A DNA stretch of 40,747 nt from Burkholderiales bacterium (lineage in GTDB: Bacteria; Pseudomonadota; Gammaproteobacteria; Burkholderiales; Burkholderiaceae_C): contig JAIXLP010000084.1 of the NCBI GenBank assembly GCA_026954015.1, positions 1 to 40,747 on the forward strand, in the 5' to 3' direction. Positions 16,841 to 24,437 of the stretch are shown piece after piece. The notes beneath the pieces were generated by a model, which was given only the letters and a program-made list of their open reading frames with translations, was not told where the DNA came from and searched no databases. A program made the position numbers and the translations under genes. Numbering within the stretch: position 1 is the first letter of the stretch; each line of letters starts with the position of its first letter.

Positions 16841-17766
16841 AGCACTACCTGCAATTCGCCGACTTCACGGCGGACGAGTACGCCTACCTGTTCGCGCGCA
16901 CCGCGGCCATCAAGGGCAAGTTCAAGCGCTATGAAAAGTACCACCCGCTCGTGGACCGCACGCTCGCGATGATCTTCGAGAAGGCGAGCACGCGCACGCG
17001 CGTGAGCTTCGAGGCGGGCATGGGGCAGCTCGGCGGCACGGTGGTGAACCTCACCAGCACCGACAGCCAGCTCGGGCGCTCCGAATCCATCGAGGACACG
17101 GCGCGCGTCATCAGCCGCATGACCGACATCGTGATGATCCGCACCTTCGGGCAGGAGCGCATCGAGCGCTTCGCCGCGCATTCGCGCGTGCCGGTGATCA
17201 ACGGCCTGACCAATGAATTCCACCCGTGCCAGATCATGGCGGACCTCTTCACCTACATCGAGCACCGCGGCGCGATCGCGGGCAAGGTGGTGACCTGGGT
17301 GGGCGACGGCAACAACATGGCCAACACCTGGCTGCAGGCGGCCGACCTGCTGGGCTTCACGGTGCACGTGAGCACGCCCAGCGGCTATGAAGTAGATGAG
17401 AAATTGGCCTTTGGCGCCCGCCAGCCGCGCGCGGGCTGCTACAAAATCTTCAAGGATCCGACGCAGGCCTGCCAGGGCGCCGACCTGGTGACGACCGACG
17501 TCTGGACCAGCATGGGCTACGAGGCCGAGAACGAGGCGCGGCGCAAGGCCTTCGCCGACTGGTGCGTGGACGAGAAGATGATGGCCGCCGCCAAACCCGA
17601 TGCGCTCTTCATGCACTGCCTGCCCGCGCACCGGGGCGAGGAAGTGACCGCCCAGGTGATCGACGGCCCGCAATCCGTCGTCTGGGACGAGGCCGAGAAC
17701 CGCATGCACGTGCAGAAGGCCATCATGGAGTATCTGCTGCTGGGGCGCGTCAGCGAGCAGCCCTGA
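16837..17766 (+). CDS. argF: Ornithine carbamoyltransferase
   Basis: Makes citrulline from ornithine and carbamoyl phosphate (arginine synthesis, cytoplasmic trimer). The protein is 309 residues. Seen: the carbamoyl-phosphate motif EKASTRTRVSFE (about 48-59), the HPCQIMADL segment, WVGDGNNMANTW, and the ornithine-side MHCLPAHRGEEV near the C-terminus. Oddity: residues about 188-204 (KLAFGARQPRAGCYKI) are encoded by a palindromic repeat in frame (copy B). From memory, relatives have a segment about three residues shorter and of different sequence there. The enzyme looks otherwise intact, since all catalytic motifs are present. Second gene after argD; converges on the small membrane-protein gene with 3 bp between. 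Confidence 0.96.
   Translation: MKHYLQFADFTADEYAYLFARTAAIKGKFKRYEKYHPLVDRTLAMIFEKASTRTRVSFEAGMGQLGGTVVNLTSTDSQLGRSESIEDTARVISRMTDIVMIRTFGQERIERFAAHSRVPVINGLTNEFHPCQIMADLFTYIEHRGAIAGKVVTWVGDGNNMANTWLQAADLLGFTVHVSTPSGYEVDEKLAFGARQPRAGCYKIFKDPTQACQGADLVTTDVWTSMGYEAENEARRKAFADWCVDEKMMAAAKPDALFMHCLPAHRGEEVTAQVIDGPQSVVWDEAENRMHVQKAIMEYLLLGRVSEQP
17398..17448 (+). repeat. Palindromic interspersed repeat, copy B (in frame inside argF)
   Basis: The arm GAAATTGGCCTTTGGCGCCC (from 17400) pairs imperfectly with the second arm GCGGGCTGCTACAAAAT, which ends at 17447. The first arm aligns base for base with the left arm of copy C (GAAATAGGCCTCCAGCGCTT). It contains no stop in the argF frame. Confidence 0.6.
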
Positions 17767-17769
17767 GCC

Positions 17770-18102
17770 TCAGGCGGGCTTGGCTGCAGGCTTGAGTCCG
17801 TAGAAGAACACCCAGGCCGTGAGGAAGTACACCACCGGGTAAGCCAGCATCCAGCCCCAGAGCGCGAGCACGGCGCGCAGGGGCCCGGTCGCAGACAGCA
17901 GCGCATGCAGCAGTGCGCCCGCAAGGCCGACCGTCCAGCACAGCAGCAGCGCATAGGCCAGCACCGTGAGCAGCCACAGGCCCCAGCGCCTTCGACCCGG
18001 CAGATGCAGCTGCCCCCGCGCCAGCCGCGCCGGAATGCGATACAGGCGCACCAGCGCCATGCAAAACACGATGGGCGCCAGCAGCGCGGGCAGGAGGATC
18101 AT
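17770..18102 (-). CDS. Small inner-membrane protein, unknown function
   Basis: 110 residues with three predicted transmembrane helices, at about 1-18, 42-66 and 78-102, and a short basic loop (LARGQLHLPGRRRW) between the first and second. The C-terminus FYGLKPAAKPA is Ala/Lys/Pro-rich and probably cytoplasmic. I recognise no family. ATG 18102 lies 6 bp after the stop of the DUF488 gene, so it is likely the third gene of a unit with the DUF2945-like and DUF488 genes. It converges on argF. Confidence 0.72.
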   Translation of the reverse strand: MILLPALLAPIVFCMALVRLYRIPARLARGQLHLPGRRRWGLWLLTVLAYALLLCWTVGLAGALLHALLSATGPLRAVLALWGWMLAYPVVYFLTAWVFFYGLKPAAKPA

Positions 18103-18108
18103 GTCTCG

Positions 18109-18654
18109 TCAGGCGGTCGCCGCGGCTGGATAGGTCACCGCCCCACCCCCGCCCACCACCGCGCCTTCGCTCAGGTGCGCGGCCTCCACCTTGCCCGGCC
18201 CCATGATGTGCCACACCACCTCGCCACGCGCGAGCAGGTGGTCGGTGACGATGCGCCGGTGGCAGCGCCACCACAGTACCTCGGAGCACATGAGCGCGCA
18301 GCGCTCGCGGTGGCCGATCTCGATCAGGTGCGCGAGGCCCTCGGCAAACGCGGGCGTGCAGGCGTAATCGGCGTAGCGGTGAAAGCTCTCGTTCTCCCAC
18401 CAGGCGTTGGCGCTTGCGGGCACCTCGGGCGTCTTGCCGCGCAGGCCGCCCAGCGCCGCGACGTGCTCGTAGTGCACCCCGAGCGGGGGCAGCCCACGCG
18501 CGAGCGCGTCCTCGTTGAACTGCGGAAACTTGCGCGAGCCGGGCATCTTGCGGATGTCCACCACGCGCTGCACGCCCGATTCCCGGAGCAGCGCGGCGAA
18601 TTCCTCCAGGCTGTGCGTGGAGTGGCCGATGGTGAAGAACGGCAGCGTCGTCAT
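18109..18654 (-). CDS. DUF488 family protein
   Basis: 181 residues, cytoplasmic. Seen: the opening FFTIGHSTHSLEEFAALL, then VVDIRKMPGSRKFPQFN, GVHYEHVAALGGLRG, and CALMCSEVLWWRCHRRIVTDHL, the Cys/His-containing motif that closes the DUF488 core. The family function is not established, although the conserved Cys-x(n)-CHR suggests a metal site or catalytic thiol (inference). ATG 18654 overlaps the upstream DUF2945-like gene by 4 nt (ATGA), so they are translationally coupled. Confidence 0.87.
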   Translation of the reverse strand: MTTLPFFTIGHSTHSLEEFAALLRESGVQRVVDIRKMPGSRKFPQFNEDALARGLPPLGVHYEHVAALGGLRGKTPEVPASANAWWENESFHRYADYACTPAFAEGLAHLIEIGHRERCALMCSEVLWWRCHRRIVTDHLLARGEVVWHIMGPGKVEAAHLSEGAVVGGGGAVTYPAAATA

Positions 18655-18860
18655 AGCAGGGTCAGCGCGGCTGCGTAGTGGGCGGCGATGTGATCGGTCT
18701 TGTCGCTCTTGATCTCGTACTGGGGCCTGGCTTCGGACGCACGGTGGCGGTGGCCCTTGTAGTCAAAGTCCTGCACGTGCACCGCGATGATGGTGCCCGA
18801 GACGCGCCCGGCCTCGGAATTCCAGCCCACATGGTCGCCCACCTTGAAGCGCTGTTCCAT
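18651..18860 (-). CDS. DUF2945 / HVA1-type small protein (tudor-like)
   Basis: 69 residues. The opening FKVGDHVGWNSEAGRVSGTI is the first strand pair of the DUF2945 'hypervirulence-associated tudor' fold. The middle HVQDFDYKGHRHRASEARP and the late PQYEIKSDKTDHIAAH (where relatives have the usual 'Y.IKSDKT...A.HK') complete it. Role unknown; it may bind nucleic acid or modified peptides (inference from the fold). GGAGG lies about 5 nt upstream of ATG 18860, a strong ribosome site that fixes the start. It is the first gene of a three-gene minus-strand unit. Confidence 0.85.
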   Translation of the reverse strand: MEQRFKVGDHVGWNSEAGRVSGTIIAVHVQDFDYKGHRHRASEARPQYEIKSDKTDHIAAHYAAALTLL

Positions 18861-18887
18861 CGCATCCTCCGACACCAAACTTTCAAA

Positions 18888-18934
18888 CGAAATAGGCCTC
18901 CAGCGCTTGTCTGGCAAGCGCTGACAGCTATCAA
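18888..18934. repeat. Palindromic interspersed repeat, copy C (cleanest copy)
   Basis: The core inverted repeat CAGCGCTTG (18901-18909) / CAAGCGCTG (18915-18923) is perfect with a 5-bp loop. Asymmetric outer arms GAAATAGGCCTC and ACAGCTATCAA flank it. It lies in the gap between fumC (stop at 18945) and the DUF2945-like gene (start 18860), 11 bp from the fumC stop. It could fold as an RNA hairpin after fumC; no T tract follows. Confidence 0.85.
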
Positions 18935-18944
18935 CCGATGAGCA

Positions 18945-20336
18945 TCACCGCCCCACCATCTTGCCCGGCACCACCCATTCGTCGAACTGCTCGGCGGTGA
19001 GAAAGCCCAGCGCCAGCGCGGATTCGCGCAGGCTGGTGCCCTCGGCGTGCGCCTTCTTGGCGATCTTGGCGGACTTGTCGTAGCCGATGTGCGTGTTGAG
19101 CGCGGTCACGAGCATGAGCGAGCGCTGCACCAGCTCGGCGATGCGCTCGCGGTTGGGTTCGATGCCGACGGCGCAGTGGTCGTTGAAGCTCACCATGCCG
19201 TCCGCCAGCAGCCGCACGCTCTGCAGGAAGTTGTACGCGATCATGGGACGGAAGACGTTCAGCTCGAAGTTGCCGCTGCTGCCGCCGACGTTGATCGCCA
19301 CGTCGTTGCCCAGCACCTGCGCGGCGAGCATCGTCATCGCCTCGCACTGCGTGGGATTGACCTTGCCGGGCATGATGGACGAGCCGGGCTCGTTCTCGGG
19401 AATGCGGATCTCGCCAATGCCGCTCCTGGGGCCGCTCGCGAGCCAGCGCACGTCGTTGGCGATCTTCATCAGGCTCGCGGCCAGGGTCTTGAGCGCGCCG
19501 TGCGCGTGCACCAGCGCGTCGCAGCTCGCCAGCGACTCGAACTTGTTGGGCGAAGTCACGAAAGGCAGCTTGGTGAGGCGCGCAAGCTCCGCCGCCACCT
19601 GCTCGGCATAGCCCTTGGGCGCGTTCAGCCCCGTGCCCACGGCCGTGCCGCCCAGCGCCAGTTCGCACAGATGCGGCAGCGCGGCGCGGATGTGCGCCTC
19701 GCCATGCGCCAGCTGCGCGGCCCAGCCGGAGATTTCCTGGCCCAGCGTGAGGGGCGTGGCGTCCTGCAGGTGGGTGCGGCCGATCTTCACGATGTCGTCA
19801 AAGTCTTTCGCCTTGGCCGCGAGCGTGGCGTGCAGCCGTTGAATAGCGGGCAGCAGGCGGTTGGTGAGCGCCTCGACCGCCGCCACGTGCATGGCCGTGG
19901 GGAAGACGTCGTTGCTCGACTGGCTGCGGTTCACGTCGTCGTTGGGGTGCACCAGGCGCCCCTCGCCGCGCACGCCGCCCAGGAGCTCGCTCGCGCGGTT
20001 GGCCAGCACCTCGTTCACGTTCATGTTGGTCTGCGTGCCCGAGCCGGTCTGCCAGACGACGAGCGGGAATTCATCGGGATGCTTGCCCGCGAGCACCTCG
20101 TCGGCGGCGGCGATGATGGCGTTCGTCTTCTTCTCGTCCTGCAGGCCGAGCGCGTGGTTCACCTTGGCCGAGGCCTTCTTGACCGTGACCAGCGCGTGGA
20201 TGATCTCCGCCGGCTGGTGTTCGCCGCTGATGGCGAAATTCACCTTGGAGCGCTGCGTCTGCGCGCCCCAGAGATGCTCGGCCGGGACTTCGACGTCGCC
20301 CAGCGTGTCGTGTTCGATGCGGGTGTTCTGACTCAT
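18945..20336 (-). CDS. fumC: Fumarate hydratase, class II
   Basis: The oxygen-stable TCA-cycle fumarase (fumarate to malate), a homotetramer without an Fe-S cluster. The protein is 463 residues, the normal length. Seen: [14 protein letters not shown] (97-110), the HPNDDVN B-site segment near 130, [16 protein letters not shown] (186-201) with the general H189, and the superfamily signature [11 protein letters not shown] (318-328). ATG 20336 was chosen over the upstream TTG because AGGAG lies 8 nt before it. Divergent from the unrelated class I fumarase, so the cell carries both types side by side. Confidence 0.97.
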   Translation of the reverse strand: MSQNTRIEHDTLGDVEVPAEHLWGAQTQRSKVNFAISGEHQPAEIIHALVTVKKASAKVNHALGLQDEKKTNAIIAAADEVLAGKHPDEFPLVVWQTGSGTQTNMNVNEVLANRASELLGGVRGEGRLVHPNDDVNRSQSSNDVFPTAMHVAAVEALTNRLLPAIQRLHATLAAKAKDFDDIVKIGRTHLQDATPLTLGQEISGWAAQLAHGEAHIRAALPHLCELALGGTAVGTGLNAPKGYAEQVAAELARLTKLPFVTSPNKFESLASCDALVHAHGALKTLAASLMKIANDVRWLASGPRSGIGEIRIPENEPGSSIMPGKVNPTQCEAMTMLAAQVLGNDVAINVGGSSGNFELNVFRPMIAYNFLQSVRLLADGMVSFNDHCAVGIEPNRERIAELVQRSLMLVTALNTHIGYDKSAKIAKKAHAEGTSLRESALALGFLTAEQFDEWVVPGKMVGR

Positions 20337-20490
20337 GTTCAAGACTCCTGAATGTCAACCAACTGGCTCGATTGGACCGCAGTTTGCTGACGCGAGCGCT
20401 ACAGCCCTCGCTTGCCCGTATCGTGGTCTGTGCCATCGCGCCCTCGTGGGGATAATCGCGGTCTGTCCTCAGTTACTTCCCCTTGCACTC
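20337..20490. promoter_or_regulatory. Divergent fumC / fumA control region
   Basis: A 154-bp gap separates the starts of two oppositely oriented fumarase genes. GATAAT at 20451-20456 is a candidate -10 for the class I gene, 34 bp before its ATG; the -35 is weak. A loose inverted repeat (GCGAG...CTCGC) spans about 20393-20412. I see no clear Fnr, Fur or SoxR-type operator. Confidence 0.4.
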
Positions 20491-22056
20491 ATGACCACGA
20501 CCATCCGCTATGACGACCTGGTGGAATCCATCGCCGCCGCCCTGCAATACATCAGCTACTACCACCCCAGGGACTACATCGAGCACCTGGTGCGCGCCTG
20601 GGAGCGCGAGGAAAGCGCCGCCGCCAAGGACGCGATGACGCAGATCCTCACCAACAGCAAGATGAGCGCGATGGGCCACCGCCCGATCTGCCAGGACACG
20701 GGCATCGTCAACGTGTTCCTCAAGATCGGCATGGACGTGCGCTTCGAGGGCTTCGGCCCCGGCCAGAGCGTGGAAGACGCGGCCAACGAGGGCACGCGCC
20801 GCGCCTACACGCTGGCCGAGAACACGCTGCGCGCGAGCATCGTGGCCGACCCGCTGTTCGCGCGCAAGAACACCCGGGACAACACGCCCGCCGTCACGCA
20901 CGTGCAGCTCGTGCCCGGCAGTGCCGTGGACGTGACCGTCGCGGCCAAGGGCGGCGGCAGCGAGAACAAGACCAAGATGGCCATGCTCAACCCCGGCGAC
21001 AGCCTGGTGGACTGGGTGCTCAAGACCGTGCCGCTGATGGGAGCGGGGTGGTGCCCGCCGGGCATGCTCGGCATCGGCGTGGGCGGCACGGCCGAGAAGG
21101 CCATGCTGATGGCCAAGGAAAGCCTGATGGAAGACCTCAACATGTACGAGCTGCAGCAGCGCTCGGCCAGGGGCGACAAGCTCACGCAGCTTGAGGAATT
21201 GCGCCTGGAGCTCTACGAGAAGGTCAACGCGCTGGGCATAGGCGCGCAGGGGCTGGGCGGCCTTTCCACGGTGCTGGACGTGAAGATCCGCCTCTACCCC
21301 ACGCACGCCGCCAGCAAGCCCGTGGCGATGATCCCCAACTGCGCGGCCACGCGCCATGCGCACTTCGTGCTCGACGGCTCGGGCCCCGTCTACCTCGACC
21401 CGCCGAGCCTGGACCTCTGGCCCAAGGTGGACTGGGCGCCCAACTACGCCGAATCGCGCCGCGTGGACCTGAACACGCTCACGCGCGAGGAAGTGGCCAG
21501 CTGGAAGTCCGGCGAGCGCCTGCTGCTCAGCGGCAAGATGCTGACCGGGCGCGACGCGGCGCACAAGCGCATCCAGGGCATGCTCGCCAGGGGCGAAAAA
21601 CTGCCCGTGGATTTCACCGGCCGCGTGATCTACTACGTCGGCCCGGTCGATCCGGTGCGCGATGAGGTCGTCGGCCCCGCCGGCCCCACCACCTCCACGC
21701 GCATGGACCCGTTCACCGAGATGATGCTGGACAAGACCGGCCTCATCGCCATGATCGGCAAGGCCGACCGCGGCCCCGAGGCGATCGCCGCGATCAAGAA
21801 GCACGGCAGCGCCTACCTCATGGCCGTGGGCGGCGCCGCCTACCTCGTGAGCAAGGCCATCAGGCACGCGCGCGTCGTCGCCTTCGAAGACCTGGGCATG
21901 GAGGCCATCCACGAGTTCGACGTGGTGGACATGCCCGTCACCGTGGCGGTGGACGCCAGCGGCACCAGCCAGCACATCACCGGCCCGGCCGAGTGGCAAA
22001 AGCGCATCGCGGCGGGCATGGCGCGCAGCTATACCGCGAGCAAGGCGACAACCTGA
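20491..22056 (+). CDS. fumA: Fumarate hydratase, class I (4Fe-4S)
   Basis: The iron-sulfur fumarase, fast but sensitive to oxygen, superoxide and NO. The protein is 521 residues; the alpha and beta domains are fused as in E. coli FumA. Three cysteines sit where the cluster ligands are expected: C67 (ICQDTG), C188 (GWCPPGMLGIGVGG) and C284 (IPNCAATRH). The C-terminal beta domain has GRVIYYVGPVDPVRDEVVGPAGPTTSTRMD and a GKADRG segment. ATG 20491 matches the family start (MTTTIRYDDLVESIAAALQY). It ends at a strong bidirectional terminator and faces the suf operon 3' end. Fe-S dependence ties it to the adjacent suf genes. Confidence 0.96.
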   Translation: MTTTIRYDDLVESIAAALQYISYYHPRDYIEHLVRAWEREESAAAKDAMTQILTNSKMSAMGHRPICQDTGIVNVFLKIGMDVRFEGFGPGQSVEDAANEGTRRAYTLAENTLRASIVADPLFARKNTRDNTPAVTHVQLVPGSAVDVTVAAKGGGSENKTKMAMLNPGDSLVDWVLKTVPLMGAGWCPPGMLGIGVGGTAEKAMLMAKESLMEDLNMYELQQRSARGDKLTQLEELRLELYEKVNALGIGAQGLGGLSTVLDVKIRLYPTHAASKPVAMIPNCAATRHAHFVLDGSGPVYLDPPSLDLWPKVDWAPNYAESRRVDLNTLTREEVASWKSGERLLLSGKMLTGRDAAHKRIQGMLARGEKLPVDFTGRVIYYVGPVDPVRDEVVGPAGPTTSTRMDPFTEMMLDKTGLIAMIGKADRGPEAIAAIKKHGSAYLMAVGGAAYLVSKAIRHARVVAFEDLGMEAIHEFDVVDMPVTVAVDASGTSQHITGPAEWQKRIAAGMARSYTASKATT

Positions 22057-22066
22057 CCCCCAAAAC

Positions 22067-22094
22067 GAAAAACGCCTGAAATTCAGGCGTTTTC
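22067..22094. terminator. Bidirectional intrinsic terminator (fumA / suf operon)
   Basis: Perfect 12-bp arms AAAACGCCTGAA (22069-22080) and TTCAGGCGTTTT (22082-22093), with A/T runs on both sides, lie between the convergent fumA and sufT. It serves fumA on the plus strand and could also end the suf transcript. Confidence 0.92.
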
Positions 22095-22138
22095 TGGCTG
22101 CAGCGCTTGCCAGGCAAGCGCGAGCAGCTCTCTTTATT
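22094..22138. repeat. Palindromic interspersed repeat, copy F (at the sufT stop)
   Basis: The perfect 9-bp arms GCGCTTGCC (22103-22111) and GGCAAGCGC (22113-22121) extend outward as CTGCA / GAGCAG. The copy abuts the fumA terminator on one side and the sufT stop codon (22142) on the other, so the suf mRNA would end in two stacked hairpins. Confidence 0.8.
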
Positions 22139-22141
22139 GCA

Positions 22142-22702
22142 TCACAGGCCCAGCGCCAGGTGCGCTTCCTCGGTCATCATCGAGCGGTCCCAGGGCGGGT
22201 CGAACACGATGTTGACCGTCACCTCCTCGATGCGCGGCAGGTTCAGGATCTTGTCGTTGACCTCGTTGGCGATCACCTCGCCCATGCCGCAGCCGGGCGC
22301 GGTGAGCGTCATGTCGATGATGACGCGCAGCTTGCCCGCCTCCTGCTCGTAGGGCTCCAGGTCGCAGCGGTAGACCAGGCCCAGGTCGACGATGTTGACC
22401 GGGATCTCGGGGTCGTAGCAGGTGTGCAACTGTTCCCAGATCAGGCGCTTGACTTCCTCGTCGCTGGTGTCGTCGCCGTCGTGCTCGACGGTCATCGCCT
22501 CGGGCTTGTCCTTGCCGATGGCATCGGCGTCGGCCCCGCCCAGGCGCACGAGGCGCCCCTCGACGAGCAGCGTGAACGAGGTGCCCAGCGCCTGCGTGAT
22601 CTCGGCCCACTGGCCCTCCTGCAGCTCGAACGGCGTGCCGTAGGGCACGAGTTCGCCGACCACGTCGCGGCGTATCAGGACGGATTCGCGTGAACGCGCC
22701 AT
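22142..22702 (-). CDS. sufT: Fe-S assembly-associated protein SufT
   Basis: 186 residues, cytoplasmic, last gene of the suf operon. The C-terminal half is a MIP18/DUF59 domain: DPEIPVNIVDLGLVY, then the conserved cysteine segment MTLTAPGCGMGEVIANEV, and VFDPPWDRSMM. SufT proteins assist Fe-S maturation, in particular for aconitase- or lipoyl synthase-type targets in other bacteria. MARSRES at 22702 is the family start; the open frame runs 32 codons further up, inside sufU. It lies 5 bp after the sufU stop. Confidence 0.92.
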   Translation of the reverse strand: MARSRESVLIRRDVVGELVPYGTPFELQEGQWAEITQALGTSFTLLVEGRLVRLGGADADAIGKDKPEAMTVEHDGDDTSDEEVKRLIWEQLHTCYDPEIPVNIVDLGLVYRCDLEPYEQEAGKLRVIIDMTLTAPGCGMGEVIANEVNDKILNLPRIEEVTVNIVFDPPWDRSMMTEEAHLALGL

Positions 22703-22707
22703 GGTGT

Positions 22708-23175
22708 CTATGCTCCAGTAGGTGATGTCTCGGTGCTCACGGCGCCACCCTCGCCTGCGATCGCGTGCATGAGCGCATGCCAGCCCAGCAGCGCGCACTT
22801 GATGCGGCTCGGGTAGCGGCGCACGGCGGCCAGCGCCACGAGCTTGCCGATTTCCACGTCGTCGGGATCGACCTCGCCGGTGAGCACCGCGCGAAAGTGC
22901 GCCTGCAGGTCCCTGGCGAGCTGCACGTCGCGGCCCTTGATGGCCTCGGTCATCATCGAGCTCGACGCCATGCAGATGGCACAGGCCTGGCCGCTGAAGG
23001 CAACGCGCTTGATGGTTTCGCCGTCAAGCTCCAGCTCCACCGCGATCTTGTCGCCGCACGAGGGGTTGGTGCCCTGCGCCTGATGCGTGGGGTGCTCCAG
23101 GTGGCCGAAATTGCGTGGGGAGCGCTTGTGCTCCATCACGATTTGCTGGTAGAGGTCGTCTTCGGCGCTGCTCAT
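22708..23175 (-). CDS. sufU: SufU-type Fe-S scaffold / sulfur-acceptor protein
   Basis: 155 residues. Ligand residues C40 and D42 (PSCGDK), C65 (with C68 in GQACAIC), and C127 (IKCALLGWHAL) fit the Zn site of SufU. The insertion between the second and third ligands (about residues 84-125) and the absence of the HscA-binding LPPVK motif separate it from IscU. In Bacillus, SufU relays sulfur from SufS to SufB. Its start overlaps the sufS stop (ATGA). No sufE or sufA is present in the operon, so SufU is the probable sulfur acceptor. Confidence 0.92.
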   Translation of the reverse strand: MSSAEDDLYQQIVMEHKRSPRNFGHLEHPTHQAQGTNPSCGDKIAVELELDGETIKRVAFSGQACAICMASSSMMTEAIKGRDVQLARDLQAHFRAVLTGEVDPDDVEIGKLVALAAVRRYPSRIKCALLGWHALMHAIAGEGGAVSTETSPTGA

Positions 23176-24437
23176 CGCAAGGCTTTCACGGCGTAGGCCA
23201 CGGCGTCGACGAGGCGGTCCACTTCTTCATGCGTGTTGTAGATGGCGAACGAGGCGCGCGTCGTCGGCCCCTGCACCAGTTGGTCGAGCAGCGGCTGCGC
23301 GCAGTGGTGGCCGGTGCGCACCGCGATGCCGCGCTCGTCCAGCAGCGTGCCGATGTCGTGCGGGTGCACGTCCTGCGCCACGAAGGAGACCAGTGCCGCC
23401 TGCGTTGCGTGCGGCGCGAGCACGCGCACGCCATCCAGCGCCTGCAGGCCCGCCACGGCGTGGGCGCGCAGCGCGTGCACGTGCGCGTCGATCGCGGCCA
23501 GCCCCTGCGCGGTGATGAACCGCGCCGCCGCCGCCAGGCCCACGGCGCCGCCCACGTTGGGCGTGCCGCCTTCCAGGCGCGAGGGCAGCGGCGCAAAGCC
23601 CGCCTCGTCATAACTCACCCAGTCGACCATGTCGCCGCCCAGGCGCAGCGGGTACAGGCGCCCCAAGGAAGCGCGCCTGCCGACGATCGCGCCCGTGCCC
23701 ATGGGGCCGTACATCTTGTGGCCCGAAAAGACCATGAAGTCGCACGCGATCTGGTCGACGCGCGGCACCGCGTGGCTGGCGGCCTGCGCGGCGTCGAGCA
23801 CGGTGAGCGCCCCGGCCTGGGATGCCATTGCCAGCATCGCCTCGTATGGCGGGCGCTCGCCCGTCGCGTTGGCGCAGGCGGTGATGGAAAACACCTTGGT
23901 GCGCGGGCTCAGGAGCTTGTGCAGATCGGCCTCGTGCACCCGGCCTTCGTCGTCTGCGCGCAGGATGAGCAGTTTGGCGCCGGTGTGGCGCGCCGCATGC
24001 TGCCAGGGAATGATGTTGGCGTGGTGCTCCAGGCCGCTCACGATGATCTCGTCGCCCGCGTGCAGCCAGGCGTGCGCGGGGCCGCCCGCCCACAGGCCGT
24101 TGGCGATGGTGTTCAGCGCCTCGGTGGTGCCGCTGGTGAAGACCAGCTCGTGCGTCTTGCCCGCACCGAAAAACGCCTTGAGCACCGCGCGCGCGCCGTC
24201 AAACGCGTCGGTTGCGCGCTGGCTCAGCGTGTGCACGCCGCGGTGGATGTTGGCGCGGTCGTGCGACTCGAACGTGCGCATCGCGTCGAGCACGGCCAGC
24301 GGCATCTGCGTCGTCGCGCCGTTGTCCAGGTAGGCCAGCGGGTGGCCGTGCACCTCCTGGTGCAGCACCGGGAACTGCGCGCGCACGGCCTGCACGTCGA
24401 TGCCGCCCGCGTGCAGCAGCGCGTGGCTTTCACCCAT
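23172..24437 (-). CDS. sufS: Cysteine desulfurase SufS
   Basis: A PLP enzyme that takes sulfur from cysteine for Fe-S assembly. The protein is 421 residues. Seen: YLDNGATTQ (36-44), TSGTTEALN (101-109), GLEHHANIIPWQ (135-146), VLDAAQAASH (213-222), the Schiff-base K241 (FSGHKMYGP), and the persulfide cysteine C379 in RTGHHCAQPLL, in the group II position used by SufS. It starts inside the last 8 nt of sufD and overlaps sufU by 4 nt. Confidence 0.96.
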   Translation of the reverse strand: MGESHALLHAGGIDVQAVRAQFPVLHQEVHGHPLAYLDNGATTQMPLAVLDAMRTFESHDRANIHRGVHTLSQRATDAFDGARAVLKAFFGAGKTHELVFTSGTTEALNTIANGLWAGGPAHAWLHAGDEIIVSGLEHHANIIPWQHAARHTGAKLLILRADDEGRVHEADLHKLLSPRTKVFSITACANATGERPPYEAMLAMASQAGALTVLDAAQAASHAVPRVDQIACDFMVFSGHKMYGPMGTGAIVGRRASLGRLYPLRLGGDMVDWVSYDEAGFAPLPSRLEGGTPNVGGAVGLAAAARFITAQGLAAIDAHVHALRAHAVAGLQALDGVRVLAPHATQAALVSFVAQDVHPHDIGTLLDERGIAVRTGHHCAQPLLDQLVQGPTTRASFAIYNTHEEVDRLVDAVAYAVKALR

